Of a stretch of 42,620 nucleotides of DNA, positions 25,818-34,230 are shown one piece after another. Within the stretch, counting starts at the first letter, position 1, and each line of letters starts with the position of its first letter. This stretch comes from an uncultured Clostridium sp. (GTDB lineage: Bacteria > Bacillota > Clostridia > TANB77 > CAG-508), in NCBI GenBank assembly GCA_946500615.1, contig CAMMWP010000014.1, positions 1 to 42,620 on the forward strand, written 5' to 3'. Position numbers and translations under genes: made by a program. The notes below the pieces were generated by a model. The model ran no database searches. It worked only from the letters and a program-made list of their open reading frames with translations, and was not told where the DNA came from.

Positions 25818-26675
25818 ATGAATGTAAATTTACCAAAGAAGCCAAAAATGAATGTGAAAGCTATTGTAATATATACAGTTTCTATGATTGTTTGTATGAT
25901 AGCAGTTATTATTATAGGATTATCAATGTATTTTGGAAGCAATGAATTAGATAGATTAGTAACCATTGGAGGTTCTAGTCTAACAAAAGAAGATACAGAT
26001 TATCAGTTATTAGCTTCTAATTTTGATGAGATATTTCAAAATCAATTAGAAGAATATACAACCGATCTAGACATAAAAAAGATAGATGAAGGAAAAGATT
26101 ATATATATACATACTATACAAATGAAGAAAATGAACAAAATAGTTATGATTTAGATTTAAATATTCCTTATATCAATATAGACAATGAAATTATTGCAAA
26201 ATATAATGAAGAAATTAAACAAACATATGTACAAAAAGCAGAAGATACATTAAAAACAGAAAACCAAAATATTATTTATAGCTTAGAATATGAAGCAACA
26301 ATTGAAAATGACATTTTATCTTTGATGATACGAGCAAATTTAAAACAAGGTTCAAATGCACAAAGATTAATTATACAAACATTTAATTATGATTTAAAAA
26401 ATAATAAAGAAGTGACCTTAGAAGAAATCTTAAGCCAGAAACAGCTAAATAAGAATGAAGTTCAAGATAAAATAAAAGATGAAATTGTTTCAGAACAACA
26501 AAGGGTAGAAGATTTAAAAAGTTTGGGTTATAGTATTTTTGAAAGAAATCCAAATGATGAAATGTATCATATAGAAAATTCCCAAGAATTTTTTATAAAA
26601 GATGGAAAAATTTATATTATATATGCATATGGAAATGAAAATCTAACAAGAGAAATGGATTTAGTGATTATATAA
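25818..26675 (+). CDS. Membrane-anchored DUF3298/RsiV-like extracellular protein
   Basis: AGAGG precedes ATG 25818; the in-frame ATG at 25755 lies upstream of the -10 box. The 285-residue protein has one transmembrane helix at about residues 15-38 and an extracellular domain. DLDLNIPYINIDNE, YSLEYEATIENDILSLMIRA and FNYDLKNNKEVTLEEIL are the pattern of DUF4163/DUF3298 domains found in RsiV anti-sigma factors and stand-alone surface proteins. No anti-sigma domain precedes the helix, and no sigma factor gene adjoins, so the role is unknown. It may sense or bind a wall ligand. Confidence 0.7.
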   Translation: MNVNLPKKPKMNVKAIVIYTVSMIVCMIAVIIIGLSMYFGSNELDRLVTIGGSSLTKEDTDYQLLASNFDEIFQNQLEEYTTDLDIKKIDEGKDYIYTYYTNEENEQNSYDLDLNIPYINIDNEIIAKYNEEIKQTYVQKAEDTLKTENQNIIYSLEYEATIENDILSLMIRANLKQGSNAQRLIIQTFNYDLKNNKEVTLEEILSQKQLNKNEVQDKIKDEIVSEQQRVEDLKSLGYSIFERNPNDEMYHIENSQEFFIKDGKIYIIYAYGNENLTREMDLVII

Positions 26676-26692
26676 AATAAGAAAGGTTATGA

Positions 26693-26905
26693 TTCAAACT
26701 AAATGTCAAGATGATATATATTATTTTTTTCATTTACTCCTCAGCTAGCTCCATAGATAACAAATTCTAAGATTTAAACAAACGAGCCTCTCGCTGTATC
26801 GCGCTTCCTCATTTATTGAAATCTAAGAATTTGTATATCTATTTTGCGTCACATTCGTCGATAAATTCAAAAAATAATATATATCATCTTGACATTCAGT
26901 TTGAA
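26693..26905. repeat. Family C palindromic element, divergent copy
   Basis: About 40 bases at each end are inverted repeats (TTCAAACT(A/G)AATGTCAAGATG and on through ATATATTATTTTTT) with one clear mismatch. The core retains CTCAGCTAGCTCC on the left and GCGTCACATTCG on the right, related to CTCAGCTACCCTCC and GGTCGCATTCGAAC of the copies at 34222 and 37880. The inner stem (AAATTCTAAGATTT with AAATCTAAGAATTT) is also kept. It lies between convergent genes. Confidence 0.65.
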
Positions 26906-26915
26906 CTAAAAAAGA

Positions 26916-26951
26916 AATGGTATAACTTGTTTATTGTTATACCATTTTTTG
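26916..26951 (+). terminator. Terminator downstream of the DUF3298-like gene
   Basis: AAATGGTATAAC and GTTATACCATTT form a 12-bp stem followed by T. It lies beyond the palindromic element. Of the 560-base gap 26676-27235, the rest is a family D repeat and the htrA terminator. Confidence 0.8.
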
Positions 26952-27069
26952 AAAATAAAAGGGGATGTTTTTTTATTTAAATCAGTAGTATTTACTGATT
27001 ATGTTAGTATTATAATCTACAAATTTGTCCATCTTGTGAACTATAAGTGAAAAAAAAGTAATATCGTTA

Positions 27070-27169
27070 GAGTATAGGAAACACTATGAAACTTTTAAGT
27101 TTTACAACGCAAAGTGAAAATAAACAATAAATTTTATTTTCAAAAGAAAATTGAAGATTTTCCCATAAC
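27070..27169. repeat. Family D repeat, copy 1
   Basis: The segment CTATGAAACTTTTAAGTTTT, then GCAAAGTGAAAATAAACAAT, continuing into TTTTATTTTCAAAAGAAAA, is nearly identical to 32575-32647. Outer ends GTATAGGAAA and TTTTCCCATAAC are imperfectly inverted. Confidence 0.6.
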
Positions 27170-27171
27170 AG

Positions 27172-27215
27172 AACAAAGAAAGCTCAGAAAATGTTTTATG
27201 AAAACATATCTAAGC
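27172..27215 (-). terminator. Terminator of htrA
   Basis: Read on the minus strand, GCTTAGATATGTTTTC pairs with the inverted segment ending in CTGAGC and is followed by a T-rich stretch. Confidence 0.6.
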
Positions 27216-27235
27216 CTTGTGAAATCAAGATTTAG

Positions 27236-28507
27236 TTAAGGTTGTTCACCTAATTTAATGGTTAATTCTTTTTCTTCACCATCTCTGTTAACTTTAATTT
27301 TCATCTCATCACCAATGTTATGTGAATTTTTAATTTCATTTAATTCATCCATAGTTTTTACAGATTTTCCATCTACCTCAATAATAACATCTCCAATTTT
27401 TATTCCAGCTTTTTCGGCAGCTGAAAAAGTTTCAACATCTCTGACATAAATTCCTTCTACTAACTTATTAGCACTTGCTGTTTTAGAATCTAAATCCATT
27501 CCTGTAATTCCAATATAAGGTCTTCTTACTTTACTATATTGAATTAATTGTGAGGTAATATCTGTTGTAGAATTAATTGGAATAGCAAATCCCATACCTT
27601 CCACATCTTCACCTGTTAATTTTAGGGTATTAACACCAATTACCTTACCTTCACTATTTACTAGAGCACCACCACTATTACCAGCATTGATAGCAGCATC
27701 TGTTTGAATTAAAGTATAAGTTTTTCCGTCAGAATCAGTAACTTCTCTGTTCACAGCACTTACAACACCACAAGTGATTGAACTTTGTAATCCTAGAGGG
27801 CTACCTACAGCCATTGCAAATTCACCTACTTTTATAGAGTCAGAATCTGCAAATTCAGCTTTCGTTAAACCAGTTTTTTCAATTTTTATAACAGCTAAAT
27901 CTGTTTCTTCATCTGTACCTACGATTTTAGCTTCATATTGAGTTTCATCATCAAACAATTTTACAGTAATTTTGGTTGCTTCTGATACTTGATAATAAGC
28001 TTCAGATTCACTTGAAGATACAACATGATTATTTGTAAGGATATATCCGTCATCACTGATAATAATACCAGATCCTGTTGCAGTAGCTTTTGAAGTTTGA
28101 CCACCACCAAACATTGAAAACATAGATGTTACATTATATTCAATTTGAATACCAACGATAGATGGAAGGATTTTATTTGCAGCATATACAGATGTATCAG
28201 AATAATTTGACAATGAAATTTGGTCAACTGTTCCAGTAAATTGTGAGTGAGAAGATTGAGAATTATTGGTAGTATCTGAACCTATAATCTGGTTTCTAAT
28301 TGAGGGAACTCCAAAACAAGTACCGATGACAACAGCACAACCAACAACACCACTAAAAAATGGTAATACCACATTTTTTCCAAAGTGAGAATTCTTTTTT
28401 GGTTTTGTATCCACTTCATAAACTGTTTTATATGTACCCGGATTTGAAACTGTTTTAAATTTTGAATCATTCACAGTATTAGTATTTTCTTCATTTTTAT
28501 TTTCCAT
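27236..28507 (-). CDS. htrA: HtrA/DegP-type membrane-anchored serine protease
   Basis: The 423-residue protein has a cytoplasmic N terminus, one transmembrane helix (about 46-68), a Ser/Thr/Asn-rich linker, a trypsin-like domain (about 105-315) and one PDZ domain (about 330-420). The catalytic triad is complete: His161 in LTNNHVV, Asp203 in ETDLAVIKI and Ser278 in AGNSGGALV. Such proteases degrade or refold misfolded proteins at the outer face of the membrane. AGGAGG precedes the ATG. It is a single-gene unit, with its own terminator. Confidence 0.93.
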   Translation of the reverse strand: MENKNEENTNTVNDSKFKTVSNPGTYKTVYEVDTKPKKNSHFGKNVVLPFFSGVVGCAVVIGTCFGVPSIRNQIIGSDTTNNSQSSHSQFTGTVDQISLSNYSDTSVYAANKILPSIVGIQIEYNVTSMFSMFGGGQTSKATATGSGIIISDDGYILTNNHVVSSSESEAYYQVSEATKITVKLFDDETQYEAKIVGTDEETDLAVIKIEKTGLTKAEFADSDSIKVGEFAMAVGSPLGLQSSITCGVVSAVNREVTDSDGKTYTLIQTDAAINAGNSGGALVNSEGKVIGVNTLKLTGEDVEGMGFAIPINSTTDITSQLIQYSKVRRPYIGITGMDLDSKTASANKLVEGIYVRDVETFSAAEKAGIKIGDVIIEVDGKSVKTMDELNEIKNSHNIGDEMKIKVNRDGEEKELTIKLGEQP

Positions 28508-28632
28508 AAATTATTACCTCCTATATATTATATATTAACCGATTCTAGGGATATCATACAATAGGTTTGTGAATTTTTTGTGAAAAAAATGGGTTTTTTA
28601 AGTAATAAGACAAAAATTTCATATAAATTTTA

Positions 28633-28661
28633 TTGAAAAAAAAAATAGAAAAAGATATAAT
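28633..28661 (+). promoter_or_regulatory. Promoter of the pilin-like gene
   Basis: TTGAAA (28633-28638), 17-base spacer, TATAAT (28656-28661). Confidence 0.65.
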
Positions 28662-28713
28662 ATAGAAAAAATATGAAATAATAAATTAAGTATGATAGTA
28701 GGAGATTGATAAA

Positions 28714-29244
28714 ATGAAAAGAAGTGAAAAAGGAATAACATTAGTTGTATTAACCATAACAATTATAGTTTTAATCATTTTGGCAGGAATAACCATATAT
28801 AGTGGAAAAGATTCTATCAAAAGAGCCAATCTAGAAGGACTAAAAACAAATATGTTATTAATCGAAACAAAGGCAAGAGAATTTGTTGAAAATGCTAGTT
28901 TTGATCTAGGAATCAATCCAGAAAATGCAACAGATGAAATGAAAGCAAAAGCGCAAAGTGAATTAAGTGGAGAAGATAAAGGAACACAAGTAACTGTAAG
29001 TGACAGCATTGCTAGTAAATTGACCGAAATAGGAATTTCCCAAGAAGCAATGAATAATGGAAATGTATATAAATTAACGACAGAGAACTTGAAAAAGATG
29101 GGGATTCATGATGTTGAGTCCAATGATGAAGAAGGATGGTATGTCATTGTATATAATGTAAAGGACATAACAGCAGAAATCTATCATACAATAGGATTTC
29201 AAGGAAAATATTCATTAACAGAAATAGAACAAATACAATTATAA
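28714..29244 (+). CDS. Type IV pilin-like (prepilin N-terminal) protein
   Basis: The 176-residue protein begins MKRSEKGITLVVLTITIIVL, then ILAGITI, a class III/prepilin leader with cleavage after Gly and a hydrophobic helix that would form the fibre core. The usual Glu at position 5 of the mature pilin is Val, as in many Clostridia prepilin-like surface proteins. The rest is a soluble acidic domain with GWYVIVYNVKDITAEIYHT near the end. No assembly ATPase, prepilin peptidase or other pilin gene is next to it. It may be exported by a system encoded elsewhere. Confidence 0.7.
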   Translation: MKRSEKGITLVVLTITIIVLIILAGITIYSGKDSIKRANLEGLKTNMLLIETKAREFVENASFDLGINPENATDEMKAKAQSELSGEDKGTQVTVSDSIASKLTEIGISQEAMNNGNVYKLTTENLKKMGIHDVESNDEEGWYVIVYNVKDITAEIYHTIGFQGKYSLTEIEQIQL

Positions 29245-29298
29245 AAAGCCAAATTTTATGTATATAGAAAATATATAACTAAAAAATATGAAAGAAGG

Positions 29299-29934
29299 AT
29301 GGAAACAATAAAAGAAAAAGAATTAGAAAGACTAACAAAATTAAAAAGTATAGAAAAAGAGTTATATCACAAAGGATTTAAATACATATGTGGCATTGAT
29401 GAAGCAGGAAGAGGACCACTGGCTGGTCCTGTTGTTATTGCAGGTGTTATTATGCCAGAAGATTCAATGATAGAAGGGATTAATGATTCCAAAAAAGTAT
29501 CTGAAAAGAAAAGAGAAAAATTGTATGATGATATTTTAGAAGAAGCCATTAGTTATTCGGTTGCCATTATAGGACAAGATGTAATAGATGATATAAATAT
29601 TTTAAATGCCACTAAACAAGGGGTTACAAAAGTAGTAGAAGAGTTAGATGTAAAACCAAATCTGATTTTAGTAGATGCTTTAACACATATTAACACAAAA
29701 GGAATACCATATGATTCGATTATTAAAGGTGATGCAAAATGCTATAATATATCTGCTGCATCAATTATTGCAAAAGTAACAAGAGATAGAATTATGAGGC
29801 AATGGGACGAAATTTATCCTCAGTATGGTTTTATTCATCATAAGGGATATGGAACAGCAAAACACATAGAAGCTATAAAAGAATATGGCCCATGTCCAAT
29901 ACATAGAAAATCATTTATAAAAAACTTTATATAA
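29299..29934 (+). CDS. rnhB: Ribonuclease HII
   Basis: The enzyme removes RNA from RNA-DNA hybrids, including single ribonucleotides. The 211-residue protein has CGIDEAGRGPLAGPVV with the catalytic Asp-Glu pair, INDSKKVSEKKRE, LILVDALTH with the third acidic residue, and YNISAASIIAKVTRDR and HKGYGTAKHIEAI. The Shine-Dalgarno AGAAGG abuts ATG 29299, giving no spacing, while an in-frame ATA at 29308 lies 8 bases from it, so the true start is uncertain. It is followed by the nucleoside phosphorylase gene. Confidence 0.92.
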   Translation: METIKEKELERLTKLKSIEKELYHKGFKYICGIDEAGRGPLAGPVVIAGVIMPEDSMIEGINDSKKVSEKKREKLYDDILEEAISYSVAIIGQDVIDDINILNATKQGVTKVVEELDVKPNLILVDALTHINTKGIPYDSIIKGDAKCYNISAASIIAKVTRDRIMRQWDEIYPQYGFIHHKGYGTAKHIEAIKEYGPCPIHRKSFIKNFI

Positions 29935-29963
29935 TGATGTGTAAACATAGAAAGAGAGAAGAT

Positions 29964-31268
29964 ATGAATATTTTAGAAATTATAGAAAAAAAGAGAGATA
30001 AAAAAGAATTATCAAGAGAAGAAATTGAGTTTTTTGTAGAAGGATATACAAATCAAATAATAGCAGATTATCAAGCATCAGCTCTATTGATGGCAATCTA
30101 TTTAAATGGTATGACAAAACAAGAAACAACAGACTTAACAATTGCTATGGCAAATTCAGGTGAAACATTGAATTTAACTAGCTTAAATGAAATCATTGTA
30201 GACAAACATTCCACTGGTGGGGTGGGAGATAAAGTATCTTTAATTTTATTACCACTTGTAGCATCTTTAGGAATACCAGTTGCTAAAATGTCGGGGAGAG
30301 GATTAGGTTTTACAGGAGGAACAGTTGATAAATTAGAATCAATTCCGGGTTATAAAACAGAAGTAGATATCCACAATTTTGTAAAAAATGTGGAAAACAT
30401 AGGAATCAGCATGATTTCTCAAACACTCAATTTAGCGCCAGCAGATAAAAAAATATATAGCTTAAGAGATAGTATTTCTTGTGTGGAAAATATATCATTA
30501 ATCGCATCTAGTATTATGAGCAAAAAGATAGCAAGTGGAGCACAAAAAATTGTTTTAGATGTAACTTGTGGTTCTGGTGCTTTTATGCAGTCAAAAGAAA
30601 CAGCAAAGGAATTAGCAAGTGAAATGATTGACATTGGCAAGTTAGCAAATAAAGAAACAATATGTGTTATTACCAATATGGACGAACCATTAGGATTTGC
30701 AATTGGAAACTCTTTAGAAGTTATCGAAGCAATTCAGTTTCTAAAAGGAGATATGCCAGAAGATGTAAAAGAGGTTGTTTTAGAATTAGGTGCATATATG
30801 ATAAAACTGGCAGGTAAAGGAAATGATATTGAAGAAAATAAAGCTAAAATGTTAGAAAATATAAACAATGGTAAAGGATATGAAAAATTTATTCAATTAA
30901 TAGAAAATCAAGGTGGAGATAGTTCGTATATAAAAGATATTGATCAATTCCCTAAAGCGAAATATATAGAAAATGTATATAGTAATGAAACAGGATATAT
31001 ACAAAATATGAATGCAAAAGAAATAGGGAAGATAGTTTGTCATTTAGGTGCCGGAAGAGTCAGAAAAGAAGATAAGATTGATAATGCAGTAGGAATGATA
31101 TTAAATAAAAAAGTTTCTGACAAAATTGAAAATGGAGAAGTGTTAGCCACAATATATGCAAATTCAAAGGAAAAATTGGAAGATGCAAAAGAAAGATTAT
31201 TCAATGTGATAAAAATAACACAAGAAAAGGTTGAAAAACCAAAAATGATACTCGATATTATGCAATAA
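29964..31268 (+). CDS. pdp: Pyrimidine-nucleoside phosphorylase
   Basis: The 434-residue enzyme splits uridine and thymidine with phosphate in pyrimidine salvage. The family signature KHSTGGVGDKVSL is present, with the SGRGLGFTGGTVDKLESIPG substrate loop, SLRDSISCVENISLIASSIM and the KIASGAQKIVLDVTCGSGAFM region. The C-terminal barrel domain (GYIQNMNAKEIGKIVCHLGA onward) is complete. ATG 29964 gives the usual N terminus MNILEIIEKKRDKKELSREE; the in-frame ATG 29934 overlaps rnhB. Its ribosome binding site AGAGAGAAG is weak, so it may rely on translation from rnhB. Confidence 0.92.
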   Translation: MNILEIIEKKRDKKELSREEIEFFVEGYTNQIIADYQASALLMAIYLNGMTKQETTDLTIAMANSGETLNLTSLNEIIVDKHSTGGVGDKVSLILLPLVASLGIPVAKMSGRGLGFTGGTVDKLESIPGYKTEVDIHNFVKNVENIGISMISQTLNLAPADKKIYSLRDSISCVENISLIASSIMSKKIASGAQKIVLDVTCGSGAFMQSKETAKELASEMIDIGKLANKETICVITNMDEPLGFAIGNSLEVIEAIQFLKGDMPEDVKEVVLELGAYMIKLAGKGNDIEENKAKMLENINNGKGYEKFIQLIENQGGDSSYIKDIDQFPKAKYIENVYSNETGYIQNMNAKEIGKIVCHLGAGRVRKEDKIDNAVGMILNKKVSDKIENGEVLATIYANSKEKLEDAKERLFNVIKITQEKVEKPKMILDIMQ

Positions 31269-31329
31269 GAGGAGAGGTACAATTAGGAAAATAAAAATAG
31301 GAAATACTTATAACTTGCAATTTTTTGTA

Positions 31330-31358
31330 TTGATATGTTATGTAAAATATGCTATAAT
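31330..31358 (+). promoter_or_regulatory. Promoter ahead of the small membrane protein and cdaA
   Basis: TTGATA (31330-31335), 17-base spacer, TATAAT (31353-31358), about 70 bases before the start at 31429. Confidence 0.7.
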
Positions 31359-31428
31359 TAGACTTGTAGGCAAAAACAATGTTTTATATAGAATTAAAAT
31401 AACTATATAAATAGAAAGGATGATAATC

Positions 31429-31578
31429 ATGAAAAAAGAAAAAAAGCAACAAGGAAAAGTTAAAAAAACAAAAAATTATGATAAAGGACAAATATTTGTA
31501 AAAGTAATGGCAGGAATTCTAGCAGTATTAATGATTATTGCAGCGGCATCATCACTTATATATGCACTAATGATATAA
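31429..31578 (+). CDS. Small single-pass membrane protein (49 residues)
   Basis: GAAAGGA precedes ATG 31429. The first 22 residues are Lys-rich (MKKEKKQQGKVKKTKNYDKG) and the remainder is one transmembrane helix ending ASSLIYALMI. Length and layout resemble DUF4044-type small proteins of Firmicutes, but with so few residues this is tentative. It lies 17 bases before cdaA and shares its promoter, so a link with the c-di-AMP synthase membrane complex is possible. Confidence 0.65.
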   Translation: MKKEKKQQGKVKKTKNYDKGQIFVKVMAGILAVLMIIAAASSLIYALMI

Positions 31579-31595
31579 TAAAAAGAGGTAGAAAT

Positions 31596-32537
31596 ATGAT
31601 AATTGATTTTGGAATGAATTGGGAAAATTTTTATACAGATAATATTGTAGGATATATTAAGTCATTACAACAAAATCCCTTTGAATTAATAACCTTAATA
31701 ATCGATTTAGCAATTGTAATATTTTTAATATATTCATTTTTAAAAATTGTGAAAGGATCTAGAGCATGGCAATTAATAAAAGGGATTGTACTTTTGATTG
31801 TTATTACATGGATTAGTGGATTGTGTAATCTGCAAATATTGAATTGGATATTAACAGGAATTATGAATTTAGGAGTGATTGCCATAATAGTTATCTTCCA
31901 ACCAGAATTAAGAAGAGGATTAGAACAATTAGGCACAAACAAATTCACAAAGTTTTTTGGAATTGATAAAGACTTAGCAACAAAAACGAAAGAAGATATC
32001 TATAAAATTGTAATTGCATCTGTAGAATTATCAAAAAGTAAAACAGGTGCCTTAATTGTTATCGAAAGAGATATTAAAATCCAAGATATTATATCAGGTG
32101 GAATTCCTATGAATGCAGATGTATCTCCACAGTTGTTGGTCAACATTTTTGAACCAAAAACACCATTACATGATGGAGCAGTTGTTATTTCTGGAAATAA
32201 AATAGCCGCTGCGGCATGTGTATTGCCATTAGCAGATGATAATGATATTGCAAGAGAATTAGGGACAAGACATAGAGCGGCAATAGGAATTTCTAAAGAA
32301 TCAGATAGTATTGTTGTTGTAGTTTCAGAAGAAACGGGAAAAATATCAATTGCAAAAGATGGTACATTAATTGCAGATGTCAGTGAAGAAGCTTTGAAGA
32401 AAATCTTGATTAGCAATATTGTAACAAAAAGATTTGCTATTGAAAAAAGAGAAAGAAGAAATAAGATAAGAGAGATAAGAGAAAGATTGAATAAAGAAAA
32501 GCAGGAATTAAAAGAAACTAGAGAAAAAGAAGAATAA
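31596..32537 (+). CDS. cdaA: Diadenylate cyclase CdaA (c-di-AMP synthase)
   Basis: The 313-residue protein has three N-terminal transmembrane helices and a DAC domain (about 100-270). The catalytic motifs are present: TPLHDGAVVI (DGA) and LGTRHRAAIGIS (RHR). IVIFQPELRRGLEQLG is the characteristic linker after the membrane part. The C terminus is a charged helix of Arg, Glu and Lys. It makes c-di-AMP, which controls potassium and osmolyte uptake and wall homeostasis. CdaR and GlmM usually follow in Firmicutes but here a terminator and truA follow instead, so the operon is split. Confidence 0.93.
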   Translation: MIIDFGMNWENFYTDNIVGYIKSLQQNPFELITLIIDLAIVIFLIYSFLKIVKGSRAWQLIKGIVLLIVITWISGLCNLQILNWILTGIMNLGVIAIIVIFQPELRRGLEQLGTNKFTKFFGIDKDLATKTKEDIYKIVIASVELSKSKTGALIVIERDIKIQDIISGGIPMNADVSPQLLVNIFEPKTPLHDGAVVISGNKIAAAACVLPLADDNDIARELGTRHRAAIGISKESDSIVVVVSEETGKISIAKDGTLIADVSEEALKKILISNIVTKRFAIEKRERRNKIREIRERLNKEKQELKETREKEE

Positions 32538-32560
32538 AGTCGCTATTTGCGACTTTTACT
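32536..32560 (+). terminator. Terminator after cdaA
   Basis: AAAGTCGC and GCGACTTT form an 8-bp stem with a TATTT loop starting at the stop codon, followed by T residues. Confidence 0.7.
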
Positions 32561-32563
32561 ATT

Positions 32564-32693
32564 TTATTGTATAGAAAACAATATGAAACTCTGAATTTAA
32601 CCACCCAAAGTGAAAATAAACAATAAGTTTTATTTTCAAAAGAAAATCGCTTTTCCTATACAATAAAAGACGCTTTGCACAACTGATGCACAT
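32564..32693. repeat. Family D repeat, copy 2, joined to a family B remnant
   Basis: Outer arms TTATTGTATAGAAAA and TTTTCCTATACAATAA (32564 and 32651-32666) enclose the family D core with AAAGTGAAAATAAACAATAA. Immediately after the right arm, GACGCTTTGCACAACTGATG and then CACAT resemble the start of family B (ACGCTTCGCGCTAACGATTG then CACAC). Confidence 0.6.
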
Positions 32694-32721
32694 ATTATCT
32701 TTAGTAGAAAGGAATAACAGA

Positions 32722-33462
32722 GTGAGAAATATCAAATTAATCATTGAATATGATGGAAAAGAATTTAATGGATGGCAAAAACAACCTAATAAATTAAATA
32801 TACAAGGAGAAATCGAAAAAGCAATTGAAACAATAACTGGTGAAAAAGTGGATTTAACAGCTTCTGGAAGGACAGATGCAGGCGTACATGCACTGGGACA
32901 AGTAGCAAATTTTAAAACAAATTCAACAATTCCTATAGAAAAAATTCCAATAGCGTTAAATACAAATTTGAAAAAATCGATACTGATAAAATCAGCAGAA
33001 GAGGTAGACGAAAGATTTCATAGCCGATTAAATTGTAAGAAAAAAACATATCGATATATCATTCATAACTCAAAATATGGAACAGCAATTTACAGAAATT
33101 TAGAAACACATATACCTATGAAATTAGATATATCAAAAATGCAAGAAGCAGTGAAATATTTTGAAGGGGAACATGACTTTAAAGCATTTAAAGCTAGTGG
33201 AACAAGTAGTAAAAGTAGTGTTAGAACCATTTATAAAGCAGAAGTAAAAAAAGCAGAGAATGAAAGAATTTACATAGAATTAACAGGAAATGGTTTTCTA
33301 TACAATATGGTTAGAATTATTTCGGGAACACTTGTCGAAGTAGGATTAGGAAAAATAGAACCAAAAGAGATAGAGACAATCCTCCTTGATAAAAAAAGAG
33401 AAAAAGCAGGAAAAACATTGCCACCACAGGGGTTATACTTGGTAAAAGTAGAATATGACTAA
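32722..33462 (+). CDS. truA: tRNA pseudouridine synthase A
   Basis: The enzyme makes pseudouridine at positions 38-40 of tRNA anticodon arms. The 246-residue protein has EYDGKEFNGWQKQPNKLNIQ, the catalytic SGRTDAGVHALGQVANF, DERFHSRLNCKKKTYRY and the C-terminal FLYNMVRIISGTLVEVGLG. The start is GTG 32722, 8 bases after AGAAAGGA; the in-frame ATG 32686 lies in the repeat upstream and has no ribosome binding site. It stands alone between a repeat and a membrane protein gene. Confidence 0.92.
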   Translation: MRNIKLIIEYDGKEFNGWQKQPNKLNIQGEIEKAIETITGEKVDLTASGRTDAGVHALGQVANFKTNSTIPIEKIPIALNTNLKKSILIKSAEEVDERFHSRLNCKKKTYRYIIHNSKYGTAIYRNLETHIPMKLDISKMQEAVKYFEGEHDFKAFKASGTSSKSSVRTIYKAEVKKAENERIYIELTGNGFLYNMVRIISGTLVEVGLGKIEPKEIETILLDKKREKAGKTLPPQGLYLVKVEYD

Positions 33463-33540
33463 AAAGAGGCAATCTTCATTTTATGAACAAAATAGAAGGA
33501 ATATGCATAAAATAAAGTAAAAACGGAAAAGGAGAAAATT

Positions 33541-34158
33541 ATGAATATTATTTTACTTATATTTTTTGCAATTCCATTAGCAGTTATCGTGTTTTCCATT
33601 GCGTTACAAAAAATACTAAGATGTCCAGCTTTGGTAGCAGGTATTATATTTGCAATTGGAATTATCATTACCTTTATTATAGGAAGTTTAATTGCACTAG
33701 CAGCAACTTTAGTATATACACTTATCAGCTATATAGTAGCTCTCATTACTTGTTTAATTAATCGATATTGCAATAATGATGACAGGGATAACTGTTGTAG
33801 GAGAAAACATTCTTGTTGTACTAACAATGACAATAATTTGCTAACCATTAGTAGTAATTGCCAAAATAATGGAAATGGAGATCTACTAACCATTAGTAGT
33901 AATTGCGCAAATGGAAATTCAAATGATTTACTCACAATAAGTAGTAATAATAGCGCTTGTTGTAATAATAATGATAATTGTGGATGTAGAGATGATAACA
34001 ACAATCAAGTAAATACGATTAATGGTGTGATTAGAATAGTGGATAATAATTGCCCTAATAATACAGATGAGATAACGACAAGGATTAATGTGGTACCAAA
34101 TACGGCAAATAATGGAAGAAGTGGTTGTATTTGTGGTAGGTATAGAAGAAGACAGTAG
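33541..34158 (+). CDS. DUF2651-like membrane protein with Asn/Cys-rich repeat tail
   Basis: The first 75 residues have two or three transmembrane helices (MNIILLIFFAIPLAVIVFSI opening) and recall DUF2651/YbeF-type small membrane proteins. Residues 76-205 form an unusual hydrophilic tail rich in Asn, Cys and Asp. Three tandem 15-residue units with LLTISSN (starting at residues 100, 115 and 130) are followed by CC and CGC clusters, and the end is CICGRYRRRQ. About 17 Cys residues suggest metal binding or disulfide cross-linking if exported. GGAGA precedes the ATG. No known function; the tail could be a cell-surface or spore-layer module. Confidence 0.65.
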   Translation: MNIILLIFFAIPLAVIVFSIALQKILRCPALVAGIIFAIGIIITFIIGSLIALAATLVYTLISYIVALITCLINRYCNNDDRDNCCRRKHSCCTNNDNNLLTISSNCQNNGNGDLLTISSNCANGNSNDLLTISSNNSACCNNNDNCGCRDDNNNQVNTINGVIRIVDNNCPNNTDEITTRINVVPNTANNGRSGCICGRYRRRQ

Positions 34159-34170
34159 ATGGTTTTGAAT

Positions 34171-34230
34171 GTAGATTCGCTCTGAGGATGACACACATTT
34201 TACTTACGTAAAGTTGATGCTGAACAATAT
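34171..34230. repeat. Family B element, decayed fragment
   Basis: TCGCTCTGAGGATGACACAC, the hairpin-2-like TTTTACTTACGTAAAG and GATGCTGAACAATA align with the middle of family B (TCGCTCTAGCAATTGCACAC ... GCGCCGAACAATA). Hairpins 1 and 3 are absent, and a family C element begins within its right end. Confidence 0.5.

Noticed and set aside
33838..33972. Repeats with regular spacing that could look like a CRISPR array.
   Set aside because: Only three units, in frame with a coding sequence (LLTISSN), with no spacers and no cas genes.
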